From positions 4,154,001 to 4,218,000 of the forward strand of contig NZ_CP046175.1 in assembly GCF_009708215.1 (NCBI RefSeq): a stretch of 64,000 bases of DNA. Reading direction: 5' to 3'. This DNA is from Occultella kanbiaonis. GTDB taxonomy: Bacteria > Actinomycetota > Actinomycetes > Actinomycetales > Beutenbergiaceae. The notes beneath the pieces are model-generated. The model saw only the letters and a program-made list of their open reading frames with translations. It made no database searches and had not been told where the DNA came from. This document shows positions 26,167-37,090 of the stretch, one piece after another; position 1 is the stretch's first letter, and each line of letters opens with the position of its first letter. The position numbers were made by a program, and so were the translations under genes.

Positions 26167-27698
26167 GCGTTCACCCGGATTCGTGGGTCAAGGACGGCGT
26201 AGATCAGGTCCGCGACGATGTTGGCCACGATCGCCAGGAATGCGACGATCAGCAGGTAGGCCATCACAGGTTCGATGTCGTCTGTTGCCAGCGACTGCAG
26301 GAACAGTTGCCCCATGCCGGGTCTGCCGAAGATGCGCTCGGTGATGATCGCGCCACCGATCAGGGTGATCACGTCGAGCGGCACAATGGTCGCGAGCGGG
26401 ATGAGCGAGTTGCGGAAGCCGTGCCGCACCACCACGGTGCGTTCGGTGAGTCCCTTCGCCCGGGCCGTTCGAATGTAATCCTGGTTCATCACCTCGAGCA
26501 TGCTGCCGCGCGAGTAGCGGGTGTACCCGGCGAACGAGATCAGCATCAGGGCGAGTGTGGGCAGCAGCAGGTGGGTGTAGGAGTCGAGCACGCCGACCCA
26601 CCAGTTCCCGCCGAGGTTCGGCGTCCGGTCCCCGATCGTCGGGATCGGCCGGCCGTTGATGGCGTTCGAGTTGTAGTACGGGCCCCAGACGCTCATCACC
26701 TGGTCGATGAAGATGAGCCCGGCGACCAGGAAGGCAACGATGCCGCCGGTGCGCGCGGACTGCTTCCAGTCGGGTCCGCGGAACAGGACGCCGATCCCGA
26801 TGCCGACCGCCGCCGCGAGCAGGCCCAGGAGGGCCACGATCCCCCAGTTCATGTAGTCGGTCAGGTAGTAGAACAGGTAGAACCGGACCGGGTACCAGAG
26901 CGCCACGCCGAGCGCGGCACACGTGAGCGCGGTGTACAGAGCACGACGGTTCTTCAGTCCGGTGGACAGGGCGGTCACCGCGAACGCGATCACCACGGAG
27001 GTCACCGCCAGGATCACAGGCCCGATGTTGGGCTGCTCCCACCATCCAGACAGCTGCAGGAACGCGAGCGCACCGATCGTGGCAGCGGCACCGATCGCGG
27101 CATTGATCAGCCGGCGCCGGAGCACGCCACCGATGGCCAGCTGCCAGAGGAATCCGGCGATCAGGCCGAGGCCGATGATCACGCCCCAAGCGATCCACGG
27201 GTCCGCAAGGAAGTCGTTGAAGCCGATCGCACCCCACTGCTTGAGCAGCACGGCGACCCAGAAGGACGGCAGCGAGAACAGCAGGAACGAGACGAACGTG
27301 ATCAGGTAGTCGAAGCCGCTGTACTGACGCAGCGCGGAGACGATGCCGACGGCCACGCCGAGCACGATGGAGAGCACCGTGGCGGCGCTGACCAGCTGGA
27401 TGGTCGAGATGATCGCGCCCTGGAGCAGTTCGGAGACCGGGCGGTTCGTGCGCCATGCGGTGCCGAGATCACCGGTGACAACACCGCCGAGCCACTCGAA
27501 GTAGCGCTGGACCGCAGGCTTGTCCAGTTCGAGCAGAGCGGTCCGCTCCGCGATCTGGAACTCCTTGTTCGGATCCGTGGAGGTGACCAGATCCTCGAGC
27601 GGATCCATCACCAGGTCGACGAGCAGATAGAGAAGGAATGACGAGACGAGCAGAATGCCGAGTCCGATCAGGACTCTGCGGATGATGAACGTCAACAT
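26163..27698 (-). CDS. Dipeptide/oligopeptide ABC transporter permease (DppB/OppB type) with a large extra membrane insert
   Basis: 511 residues from ATG 27698, against about 310-340 for standard DppB. The N-terminus MLTFIIRRVLIGLGILLVSSF is the normal DppB start; a GTG at 27734 would add 12 residues. The extra 170-200 residues lie between LPSFWVAVLLKQW and GGNWWVGVLDSYTHLLLPTLAL and contain several hydrophobic helices. The EAA loop (QDYIRTARAKGLTERTVVVRHGFRNSLIPL) and C-terminal helices are intact. It forms the channel with the DppC-type partner, whose ATG overlaps its stop. Confidence 0.94.
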   Translation of the reverse strand: MLTFIIRRVLIGLGILLVSSFLLYLLVDLVMDPLEDLVTSTDPNKEFQIAERTALLELDKPAVQRYFEWLGGVVTGDLGTAWRTNRPVSELLQGAIISTIQLVSAATVLSIVLGVAVGIVSALRQYSGFDYLITFVSFLLFSLPSFWVAVLLKQWGAIGFNDFLADPWIAWGVIIGLGLIAGFLWQLAIGGVLRRRLINAAIGAAATIGALAFLQLSGWWEQPNIGPVILAVTSVVIAFAVTALSTGLKNRRALYTALTCAALGVALWYPVRFYLFYYLTDYMNWGIVALLGLLAAAVGIGIGVLFRGPDWKQSARTGGIVAFLVAGLIFIDQVMSVWGPYYNSNAINGRPIPTIGDRTPNLGGNWWVGVLDSYTHLLLPTLALMLISFAGYTRYSRGSMLEVMNQDYIRTARAKGLTERTVVVRHGFRNSLIPLATIVPLDVITLIGGAIITERIFGRPGMGQLFLQSLATDDIEPVMAYLLIVAFLAIVANIVADLIYAVLDPRIRVNA

Positions 27699-27812
27699 CG
27701 TGGAGAGATACCTCGCAACCGGCTCGGACCGCACTTGGCCGTGGAGTCTACGCCGACGCCACGCAGATGCAGTCCGAACCTCTAGGGGTGGGGATCAGCC
27801 GAATCGTAGTCG

Positions 27813-27853
27813 CGTGAGGGGCGCCGGGACACCTGGTCCCGGCGCCCCTCACG
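27813..27853. terminator. Strong hairpin between the binding-protein and permease genes
   Basis: CGTGAGGGGCGCCGGGAC (27813-27830), a 5-nt loop, and its exact 18-bp complement (27836-27853) lie just after the binding-protein stop. It probably ends or attenuates most minus-strand transcripts there, so the binding protein can outnumber the permeases. Confidence 0.88.
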
Positions 27854-27894
27854 TACTACTTGTCAGCCAGAGGCTAGCGCTGACCGCGGTCGAG

Positions 27895-29784
27895 TCAGCT
27901 CGAGGCCTCTTCGGTGGCGGTCGTGCTCCACTCCCAGAAGTTCCAGAAGATGGTCGGCGAGATGGAGATCGGGTCGATGCCCTCGATCTCCGTGTTGTAC
28001 GCCGTCACACCCGGGAACTGGAAGATCGTGACACCGAACGCGTCGTCGACGAGGTGGGTCTCCACCTCGGCCAGGATCTCGCCCTGGCGCGTCGTGTCGG
28101 TCTCGACCTGCAGCTCGTCGAACAGTGCGTCCACCTCGGCGTTGGAGTACCCGCCGAAGTTGTTCAGGCCACCGGTGCGGTAGTTCGCGTCGGACTCCGA
28201 CACCGCCGTGGAGGTGGACTGCCAGCCGAACAGCGACGCGTCGTAGCCGCTGCTGTCCTCGAGGAGGGTGCCCCAGTTGTCGTCACCGCCGTCGATCACG
28301 TTGAACAGGCCGTTCTGGCCCGCCGACTCGGCGATCAGCTGGTACTGCTGCTGGCGACGCACGTTGCTCGCGCCGTACAGCATGCGGACGTCGATCGGGG
28401 TCGTGACCCCGGCGTCCTGGAGCAACGCGGTGGCTGCGTCGAGGTCGGTCGCACCCGGGAACTGCTCGGCCATGCCGTTCACGGCAGAGACGACGTCGTA
28501 GTTCGGCGAGCCGGGGATCGAGGTGTAGGAGTTGCGGATCTCGGCCTCGGGGTTCAGCGACAGGATGAGCCGGTCGATGATGTCCTGACGCGGGATCAGC
28601 TTGAGGAACGCCTGGCGCACGGCCAGGGCCGTCGCCTCGTCGCCACCGTAGGTGGCCGGGTCGAACGGGCCGCCGTTGTCGAACATGAGGTCGACGTGCT
28701 CGTAGGTGCCCTCGTCCTGGGTGATGATGTTGTAGCCGTCGCCGAGGGCCTCGAGCGAGGACAGCACGTCCGCGGTGGACTGCGGGGAGATCACGTCGAC
28801 CTCACCGTTCTCCAGCGCCTGGACCTGAGCCATCGGGTCCTCGTTGTAACGGATGGTGACCCGCTCGACAGACGGCGCGAGATCACCCGTGTAGTCCGGG
28901 TTCGCGACCAGGGTCACATACTGCCCGTTGACGTACTCCTCGAGCAGGTACGCACCGGAGGACAGGTACAGGGAGTCGTCGTCCGGAAGTGCGTCACCGA
29001 ACTGGAAGCCGGTGTTCCAGAACTGCGAGATCGGGCTGAGCGCCTCGGTGTCGCGGTCGTTGACGGCTGCGATCAGCGCGTCCTTTGCCTCCTGCGCGTC
29101 CTCGATTTCGAGGGCGTGGCCGGCCACGACGTGGGCGGGCACGCCAACCCCGAAGGCGGTCTCCCAATCGGCGAAGGGCTTGGTGTAGACGAGCGTGAGG
29201 CTCTGCCCGTCCTCGGAGATCTCGGGCGTCTCCTCGACCAGGGCGAGTCCGGCGCTGGTGTTGTTGAAGTAGACCCCAGCCTCCACCTCGTCCTCGTTGG
29301 TGACGTTGCCCTCCTCGTCCTCCTCGGCCTCCACGGTGTTCATGTGGCCGCTGGTGGCGGCCCAGGTGAGCAGCATGTCCGCAGCGTCGACGGGCGTTCC
29401 GTCGGACCAGGTCACGTCATCGTTGATCGTGTAGGTCACGGTGAGCGGGTCGTCGCTGGTCTTCTCATACGTACCGAAGGACTCGTCCTGAACGAGGTTC
29501 AGGTCCTTGTCGTAGTAGTTGAAGCCGGCGTTCATCAGGTACAGGACGATCGCGTTGGCCGTCGCGTTACCGGTGGCCGAGCTCGAGTTGTACTCGTAGA
29601 ACGGCTGGTTCCAGCCGATGTTGATGGAAGTGCCCTCGTCGATGCCGGCGTTACCGCCGTCACCACCGTCAGTGCCTTCGTCCCCGGGCGGGGTGCAAGC
29701 ACTGAGCACGAGCGCACCTGCTGCGACGGTCGCAGCCAGGGCGGATATGCGCCGGATCTTCAATGTTCCTCCTATGGATGGCAT
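27895..29784 (-). CDS. Dipeptide/oligopeptide ABC transporter substrate-binding lipoprotein
   Basis: About 629 residues. The signal region MPSIGGTLKIRRISALAATVAAGALVLSAC ends in a lipobox (VLSAC), so it should be a membrane-anchored lipoprotein. An acidic Gly-rich linker follows, then a family 5 extracellular solute-binding fold (DPLTVTYTINDDVTWSDGTPVDAADMLLTW; FAVRQAFLKLIPRQDI-type segment). It captures peptides for the permeases downstream. ATG 29784 follows AGGGGG; a TTG at 29763 with AGGAGG just upstream would give a shorter signal peptide and is also plausible. Confidence 0.95.
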   Translation of the reverse strand: MPSIGGTLKIRRISALAATVAAGALVLSACTPPGDEGTDGGDGGNAGIDEGTSINIGWNQPFYEYNSSSATGNATANAIVLYLMNAGFNYYDKDLNLVQDESFGTYEKTSDDPLTVTYTINDDVTWSDGTPVDAADMLLTWAATSGHMNTVEAEEDEEGNVTNEDEVEAGVYFNNTSAGLALVEETPEISEDGQSLTLVYTKPFADWETAFGVGVPAHVVAGHALEIEDAQEAKDALIAAVNDRDTEALSPISQFWNTGFQFGDALPDDDSLYLSSGAYLLEEYVNGQYVTLVANPDYTGDLAPSVERVTIRYNEDPMAQVQALENGEVDVISPQSTADVLSSLEALGDGYNIITQDEGTYEHVDLMFDNGGPFDPATYGGDEATALAVRQAFLKLIPRQDIIDRLILSLNPEAEIRNSYTSIPGSPNYDVVSAVNGMAEQFPGATDLDAATALLQDAGVTTPIDVRMLYGASNVRRQQQYQLIAESAGQNGLFNVIDGGDDNWGTLLEDSSGYDASLFGWQSTSTAVSESDANYRTGGLNNFGGYSNAEVDALFDELQVETDTTRQGEILAEVETHLVDDAFGVTIFQFPGVTAYNTEIEGIDPISISPTIFWNFWEWSTTATEEASS

Positions 29785-29895
29785 GGAGCCCCCTGTCCCG
29801 GACCGGTTCCGGAAAGACCTGATGGGTCTGACGAGGCAGAGCGTCCGCCATGGACACCGGAACTGTACACACGCTCAGTTGCCATCTCGCCCTTT

Positions 29896-29913
29896 GGTCA
29901 CAAGGTTGTGGCC
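29896..29913. promoter_or_regulatory. Imperfect inverted repeat (candidate operator)
   Basis: GGTCACAA and TTGTGGCC, separated by GG, match as an inverted repeat with one mismatch. It lies about 110 bp upstream of the peptide-binding protein start, a typical operator or activator position. Confidence 0.35.
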
Positions 29914-30198
29914 GCATCGTTATCCAAGTGAGACCCGAATGCGTCCCTTTCCGGGAAGTGGTAATGAGCCGGAAACGTATCGGCTATGCGCGGGTCATCC
30001 GCGCGGATGACTCCCACGTCATCTCTGGGGCGGGTTCCACCGTCGGGCGTCACCACCTCTTGTAGTGCGAGAAGCAATGCCGTGCACGGGGCCCGACGGC
30101 GGGCGTCGCCCCGCGCAGTTCGCTGTGGCTCGGGAGTGGGTCGACTCGCCCGGGGCAGCCGGCCGAAGGCCGGTGCCCGCAGGCCGCCAAACGTGGGC

Positions 30199-32489
<2,291 letters not shown>

Positions 32490-32504
32490 GGAGCGCTACG
32501 AGGT

Positions 32505-32546
32505 ACGACGGCGGCTGTCACCGTGGGTGGTGACAGCCGCCGTCGT
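32505..32546. terminator. Bidirectional intrinsic terminator after icd
   Basis: GACGGCGGCTGTCACC (32507-32522) pairs perfectly with 32529-32544 around a 6-nt loop; two further pairs extend the stem to 32505-32546. It lies between convergent genes, icd and the SnoaL-like gene. Confidence 0.88.
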
Positions 32547-32556
32547 CGTGGTCGCC

Positions 32557-32964
32557 TCAGCCGTCGTGCTCGTCATGGTGGTCCGCGAACCCCTCCGGTG
32601 CCCGGTCCAGGAACGCGGTCACGGAGGAGATCCGGCCGTCCCCGGCGAGCACCAGCACATCGGTGCCTGCCGCGAACGACGTGCCGTCGGCCAGGACGAT
32701 CTCCCAGCGCAGCCGGACCCGGTCGGTGAGCCGGTCCGGTTCGCCGTGGTGCATCAGGGTCGCCTCGCCCATGTGCGCGACGAACTCGTCACGGAAGCCG
32801 CCGAGCGCCTGCGCGCCGATGAGGACGCCGACCGCCGCGTGATAGTCGACGTCCTCGGAGAACACTCCGGCAGCGATCCGGCTCCGCTCGGCCAGGTCCG
32901 CCGTGTTCCAGAAGCGTGCGTAGTCGTGCAGGAGCGTGTCTGTGGTGATGGTGCGGGTTCCCAT
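32557..32964 (-). CDS. SnoaL/NTF2-like small protein
   Basis: 135 residues. The layout (LLHDYARFWNTADLAERSRIAAGVFSEDVDYHAAVGVLIGAQALGGF.. MHHGEPDRLTDRVRLRWEIVLADGTSFAAGTDVLVLAGDGRISSVTAFLDRAPEGFADH) is that of SnoaL-like NTF2 folds: an N-terminal helix, then a curved sheet forming a ligand pocket. A His/Asp-rich tail ends the protein. Its substrate is unknown. It is divergent from the XRE regulator at 33130 across an array of palindromes, so it is the likely regulated target. Confidence 0.85.
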   Translation of the reverse strand: MGTRTITTDTLLHDYARFWNTADLAERSRIAAGVFSEDVDYHAAVGVLIGAQALGGFRDEFVAHMGEATLMHHGEPDRLTDRVRLRWEIVLADGTSFAAGTDVLVLAGDGRISSVTAFLDRAPEGFADHHDEHDG

Positions 32965-33044
32965 TTTCTCGTCTGCCTCTCGTTCGGCCGGCCCCGGGGT
33001 GGAACCGGCGGCTCCACGGTGCGGGTCCGGCCCGCCCTGCGTCG

Positions 33045-33092
33045 ATGACCCGGGAGGTCATGCCGGGCCGGCGCGCATGACCTCTGACGTCA
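33045..33092. promoter_or_regulatory. Operator array between the SnoaL-like and XRE genes
   Basis: GAGGTCATGC (33054-33063) and its exact complement GCATGACCTC (33075-33084) form a 10-bp inverted repeat with an 11-nt spacer. The left arm is also shared with an upstream ATGACC-N5-GGTCAT repeat (33045-33061). A perfect 8-bp palindrome TGACGTCA follows at 33085-33092. These are probably binding sites for the adjacent XRE protein. Confidence 0.7.
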
Positions 33093-33116
33093 TTGCCGCA
33101 CCTCGCCGGTTGTGGG

Positions 33117-33122
33117 CAGGCT
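33117..33122 (+). promoter_or_regulatory. Candidate -10 box (CAGGCT) of the XRE regulator gene
   Basis: CAGGCT ends 7 nt before ATG 33130 with no ribosome binding site. This is a one-mismatch version of the leaderless TANNNT arrangement used by other genes here. Confidence 0.35.
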
Positions 33123-33129
33123 GGGTGGC

Positions 33130-33918
33130 ATGACCACGACGACGGACGGTGTCGGCCCACTGGTGCGGCGATGGCGGGAACGGCGGCACCGGTCCCAGCT
33201 CGACGTGTCCATCGCCGCGGACGTCTCGACCCGGCACCTGAGTTACATCGAGACCGGGCGGTCCACGCCCAGCCGGGACATGATCGAGCGGCTCTGCGAC
33301 GAACTAGAGGTGCCACTGCGGGAGCGCAACGCGTTCCATCTGGCGGCTGGCCTGGCGCCGGTGCACCGGGAACGGCCGTTCGCCGAGCTCGGCGCGGCCC
33401 GGCTGGCGGTCGAGGCCGTGCTGGCCGGGCATGACCCGAACCCCGCCGTGGCGGTCGACAGTCACTGGGACCTGCTCGCGGCCAACGTCGCGATGCGGCG
33501 GTTCCTGGCGGATATCCCGGCCGAGCTCGCCGGGCCGCCGCTGAACATGCTGCGCGCGACCATGCACCCGGACGGTCTGGCGAGCAGGCTGCGCAATCCG
33601 GCGCAGTGGCGCGCTCACGTGCTCCGGCGGGTCCGCCGGCAGTGGGAGCGCACCGGTGACCCGGCGCTGGCGGACCTGCTCACCGAGCTGGAGTCCTACC
33701 CGGCTCCCCCACCCGGCGGGGACGTCGAGACCCCCGGCGCTGACATCGCCGTTCCGATGCTGCTCGCTACCGAGTTCGGCGACCTCGCCCTGCTGTACGC
33801 CGTCACCGTGTTCGGGTCGCCACGGGACGTGACCCTCGACGAGATCGCCATCGAGACGTTCTTCCCGGCCGACGAAGCGACCCGCCGAATCCTGGCCGCG
33901 GCAGCAGCCGGCGCCTAG
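33130..33918 (+). CDS. XRE-family regulator with C-terminal MmyB-like ligand-binding domain
   Basis: 262 residues. The N-terminal helix-turn-helix (VRRWRERRHRSQLDVSIAADVSTRHLSYIETGRSTPSRDMIERL, about 11-55) is an HTH_31/XRE type. The rest (HDPNPAVAVDSHWDLLAANVAM through FFPADEATRRIL) fits the MmyB-like transcription regulator ligand-binding domain, which in related proteins binds a fatty acid-like ligand. It is divergent from the SnoaL-like gene across a set of palindromes, so autoregulation and control of that gene are likely (inference). Confidence 0.92.
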   Translation: MTTTTDGVGPLVRRWRERRHRSQLDVSIAADVSTRHLSYIETGRSTPSRDMIERLCDELEVPLRERNAFHLAAGLAPVHRERPFAELGAARLAVEAVLAGHDPNPAVAVDSHWDLLAANVAMRRFLADIPAELAGPPLNMLRATMHPDGLASRLRNPAQWRAHVLRRVRRQWERTGDPALADLLTELESYPAPPPGGDVETPGADIAVPMLLATEFGDLALLYAVTVFGSPRDVTLDEIAIETFFPADEATRRILAAAAAGA

Positions 33919-33939
33919 CGTGGGTGGCGGCCGCCGACG

Positions 33940-35130
33940 TCACCCCGGCGACGGTGGATCTGCGGAAGTCGCGAGCGTGGGCTCGCGCTCGGGTTCGAAC
34001 ACGATCTTGCCCACGGCCCAGCCGACCGCGGTGACCGGCACGGCGAGGATGGCGCCCAGGATCCCGCCGAGGATGGTGCCGATCGTCAGGGAGAGCAGGA
34101 TGACGAGTGGGTGCAGCTTGAGCGACTGCCCCATCACGACCGGCTGCAGGAAGTCGCCCTCGAGCTGGTTCACGGCGATCACCAGGATGACCACGATCAG
34201 TGCGGTCAAGGGTCCGTTCGCGACCAGGGCCACTAGCGCGGCGAAGATGCCCGCCACGGTTGCGCCGACGAGTGGGATGAACGCGCCGAAGAACACGACG
34301 ACCGCGAGCGGCAGCGCGAGCGGGACCCGCAGGACCGCCAGACCGACACCGATGGCGACGGCGTCCACCAGGGCCACCAGCGCCGTGCCCCGCACGTATC
34401 CGCCGAGTACCTTGACGGCGGTGGTGCCGATCCGCTCGCCCCGATCCAGTGGCTCGCCGCGCAGCGGCGTGAGGAAGAAGTTCCAGATCTTCTCCCCGTC
34501 CTTGAGGAAGAAGAACAGGACGACGACGATCAGGACCAGGCCGGTGATCACCTGGCCGACGGCCGACAGGCCCGCGACGGCCCCGGAGCCGAACTGCGCA
34601 CTCGTCACGAACTGGGTCGCGGCATCGAGCACGGCGTCCCAGTCGATGTCGAACGAGAGCTGGAACCGCTGCAGGATGTCCTGGAGCTCGGTCAGGCCCT
34701 CCCCCGCGGCCACGGCGAGTTCCTCCCACTGGTTCCGCACCGCGAAGACGATGCCGGTGACCACACCACCGATCACCACGACCGCGCCGATCAGGGTCAG
34801 CCACGTGGCGAGCAGGGCGGGGACACCCCGTCGGCGCAGCCACGCGACCACCGGGGTGAGCGCCGCGGCGAGGATCAGCGCGACCATCAGCGGGATCACG
34901 ACCAGCTTGACCTGGATGAGTCCCAGCACGACGATCGCTGCACCCGCGATCAGGATCATCACCTGCAGCGTGCGGATGCTCGACCGTCCGAGGCGGTCGG
35001 TCCAGAGGTGGGACATCCCACCCGGCGCGGGCTCGTCCACGACCAGTGACGGCCGACCGACCTCGCCCTCCGTACGCACCCGTGCCGGCCCTCCCGGCTC
35101 GCGCTTGCGTCGCCGCCTGCCGATCGCCAT
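33940..35130 (-). CDS. AI-2E family (PerM-like) membrane transporter
   Basis: 396 residues from ATG 35130, preceded by GGAGGC. A basic N-terminus (MAIGRRRRKREPG) is followed by paired helices (MILIAGAAIVVLGLIQVKLVVIPLMVALILAAALTPVVAWL), a helical cytosolic region (EGLTELQDILQRFQLSFDI), then VVVLFFFLKDGEKIW, ALVALVDAVAIGVGL, FFGAFIPLVGATVAGIFAALVAL and NQLEGDFLQPVVMG, the family signature. The C-terminal tail is Pro/Asp-rich. Transported substrates vary in this family, so none is assigned. Confidence 0.93.
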   Translation of the reverse strand: MAIGRRRRKREPGGPARVRTEGEVGRPSLVVDEPAPGGMSHLWTDRLGRSSIRTLQVMILIAGAAIVVLGLIQVKLVVIPLMVALILAAALTPVVAWLRRRGVPALLATWLTLIGAVVVIGGVVTGIVFAVRNQWEELAVAAGEGLTELQDILQRFQLSFDIDWDAVLDAATQFVTSAQFGSGAVAGLSAVGQVITGLVLIVVVLFFFLKDGEKIWNFFLTPLRGEPLDRGERIGTTAVKVLGGYVRGTALVALVDAVAIGVGLAVLRVPLALPLAVVVFFGAFIPLVGATVAGIFAALVALVANGPLTALIVVILVIAVNQLEGDFLQPVVMGQSLKLHPLVILLSLTIGTILGGILGAILAVPVTAVGWAVGKIVFEPEREPTLATSADPPSPG

Positions 35131-35297
35131 GTCTGCCTCCGTGTGCCGGGCGAACCCTTGCCAGTCCGGTCCTCGCCACGCTAACAGCGGCACGCCCCGA
35201 CGACCCGGCGAGCCGTGCTCGTCGGGATGATGCGCCAGAATCTCCTTGAGAACGTCCGGGACTAGACGCAACCGGCCGACAACTGGGGGGCGCACGC

Positions 35298-36356
35298 ATG
35301 TACACGTACACGTACGTCGAGGGCGAGGCATCGGCGGTGCCGGCGTCGGGTCGTGGCGCACGCGGCGCTGACGGCGCCATCGACGTCGAGTTCCAGGGCT
35401 GGCTCGGCGACGACCTGCTCGACCTCGTCGACCGGTGGATCGTCTCCGCGCGTCTGGCCGACGCGCTGCGCGCATCCGAACTCACGGGCTACCACTTCGC
35501 ACCCGTGCACGTCTCGAAGCACCCCGACTGGGATCTGATGAAGCACGAGTTCGAGCTGCCCGAGCGATGGGAGCGGCTCGTACCGACCGGCAGACGCCAC
35601 GACGGTGACGACTTCGCTACCGAACCCGCGTCGGGACTCATGGTGAGCGGTCGAGCGCTCGAACTGCTGCGCACGTTCCGACTCGATCAGGCCGAGCTCG
35701 CCGCCGTCACGGCTCCCGTCCATGCCACCGACGAGGAGGCCGCCGCCGCGGAGGCCGAGCGGCTCGCACGCCTGCGCGCGCTCAATGCCGAGCACCAGAA
35801 GACAGCCGCGATCGAGCGTGAGAAGCGGCAGCGGGCGGCCGACGAGCACGCCGCGCAGCGCGAGGCCAGGATCGCCGAGGCGCTTGCGCGGCACCGGGGT
35901 GCGCACGGCGAGCCGGTGACGCCTACCGGCGATCTCGATGTGATCCGCGCCAGCATCGGCAAGCCGATCGAGGACGAGAGGGTCACGGCGGTGCTGGCAC
36001 TCGCGGAGCTGCCGCTCGAGGTCGAGGTGACCCGGGAGACGAAGCGCGAGCGGCTCGAGACCCATGCGTCGCCGGATGAGGGCTTCGAGGCACGGTTCCG
36101 CAACGGCCGGCTCGAGCGCGTCGTGCTGTACCCGCGCGGTCGCCGGGGCGCGCCCTACCCGCGTTCGCGCGAACTCATCGACGGCCTCGACTTCTCCGCC
36201 GCGACTCCGTGGGCGGTCGTCGAGGCCCTCGGCGAACCCGAGTTCTCGAAGTGGGGCGCGCGCGGAACCTTCGAGTACGTCATCGGCCAGGACACGCTGA
36301 ACCTCGGGTTCCTGCACGATCTCGTCGACGCGATCGTCGTCCTGCGGAAGAAGTAG
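35298..36356 (+). CDS. Unknown protein with an immunity-like N-terminal region and a central coiled coil
   Basis: 352 residues with GGGGGGCG upstream of ATG 35298. The N-terminal 150 residues (VEFQGWLGDDLLDLVDRWIVS, SELTGYHFAPVHVS, ELPERWERLVP, LMVSGRALELLRTFRLDQAEL) loosely recall DUF1629/Imm-type immunity proteins. A Glu/Ala/Arg-rich coiled coil lies at about 145-200 (EEAAAAEAERLARLRALNAEHQ). The last 90 residues form a separate domain (RNGRLERVVLYPRGRRG, AVVEALGEPEFSKWGARGTFEYV, LHDLVDAIVVLRKK) of the kind seen in small immunity proteins. No toxin gene is adjacent. The assignment is tentative. Confidence 0.75.
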   Translation: MYTYTYVEGEASAVPASGRGARGADGAIDVEFQGWLGDDLLDLVDRWIVSARLADALRASELTGYHFAPVHVSKHPDWDLMKHEFELPERWERLVPTGRRHDGDDFATEPASGLMVSGRALELLRTFRLDQAELAAVTAPVHATDEEAAAAEAERLARLRALNAEHQKTAAIEREKRQRAADEHAAQREARIAEALARHRGAHGEPVTPTGDLDVIRASIGKPIEDERVTAVLALAELPLEVEVTRETKRERLETHASPDEGFEARFRNGRLERVVLYPRGRRGAPYPRSRELIDGLDFSAATPWAVVEALGEPEFSKWGARGTFEYVIGQDTLNLGFLHDLVDAIVVLRKK

Positions 36357-36417
36357 CGCCGGGCGTCGTGAGGAGGCTTGCGGTGCCCGCACCCGACGCC
36401 GGCCCCGCGGCCCCTCG

Positions 36418-37002
36418 CTACTGTGCCGCTGCCTGCCTTGCAGCTTCCTCCACGCGGGCGGTGTAGTCGGTCCACCACTGCCGGTTCCCCTCCTCCGGAA
36501 GGTTGGTGGCGCTCGCGCGCAGGCCCGCAGCGCCGTCGATCTGCTCGCGCACGATGTCCGCGTGACCCGCGTGCCGGGCGACCTCCGTGGCCACATGGAC
36601 GAGGATGCGGCCGAGCGTGACCTGGCCGTGCTCGCCCCACCACGGCACCACGCCGGGTGCGTCGAGTTCGAGCGCCGCGATCGTCGCCGCGCCATGGGCG
36701 CGCACCCTGGTGAAGATCTCAAGGATCGAGGCCGTCGACTCCTGCGGCGTGGCCCACATGTCCGCGTTCACCTCGGCGTCCTCGGCCATCCACGGCTGCG
36801 GGTCGGCGAACGGGAGCCCGAACACGTTGCCCAGGTAGTCCGCCTCCACGCCCGAAACATGCTTGACGAGGCCGAGCAGGTTCGTTCCGCTGGGGGTCAG
36901 CGGGCGGCGTAGGTCGTACTCGCCCAGGCCCTCCAGCTTCCAGAGCAGCGCGTCGTTCTGCACGTCGAGGTAGTGCGCGAGTATCTCCTTCAGATCATCC
37001 AT
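36418..37002 (-). CDS. DinB/DUF664 family protein
   Basis: 194 residues. The four-helix DinB fold is recognised from LKEILAHYLDVQNDALLWKLEGLGEYDLRRPLTPSGTNLLGLVKHVSGVEADYLGNVFG and GRILVHVATEVARHAGHADIVREQIDG. The conserved metal-site histidines are H48 (LVKHVSGVE), H136 (ILVHVATE) and H143/H146 (RHAGHAD). Relatives include mycothiol-dependent transferases and maleylpyruvate isomerase-like proteins, which fits a mycothiol-producing host, but the reaction is unknown. A TAGCGT box 6 nt before the ATG indicates a leaderless transcript. Confidence 0.93.
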   Translation of the reverse strand: MDDLKEILAHYLDVQNDALLWKLEGLGEYDLRRPLTPSGTNLLGLVKHVSGVEADYLGNVFGLPFADPQPWMAEDAEVNADMWATPQESTASILEIFTRVRAHGAATIAALELDAPGVVPWWGEHGQVTLGRILVHVATEVARHAGHADIVREQIDGAAGLRASATNLPEEGNRQWWTDYTARVEEAARQAAAQ

Positions 37003-37008
37003 GCCCGA

Positions 37009-37014
37009 ACGCTA
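37009..37014 (-). promoter_or_regulatory. -10 box (TAGCGT) of a leaderless promoter for the DinB gene
   Basis: On the minus strand TAGCGT ends 6 nt before ATG 37002, with no ribosome binding site. Confidence 0.6.
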
Positions 37015-37090
37015 GCGCGGGCGAACGGGAGTTGGGCAGGCCCCGCTCGTCCCGATCGCAGGGCCCGGGCACTCCTGCGACACTGACGAA

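Noticed and set aside
27655-29931. 758-codon plus-strand frame opposite the peptide-binding protein gene
   Set aside because: Shadow of a clearly recognised lipoprotein; no domain or ribosome binding site.
35221-35275. Minus-strand DVLKEILAHHPDEHG similar to the DinB start (DDLKEILAHYLD)
   Set aside because: Only about eight matching codons, no start codon, and low coding character; could be chance or a tiny relic, not enough to annotate.
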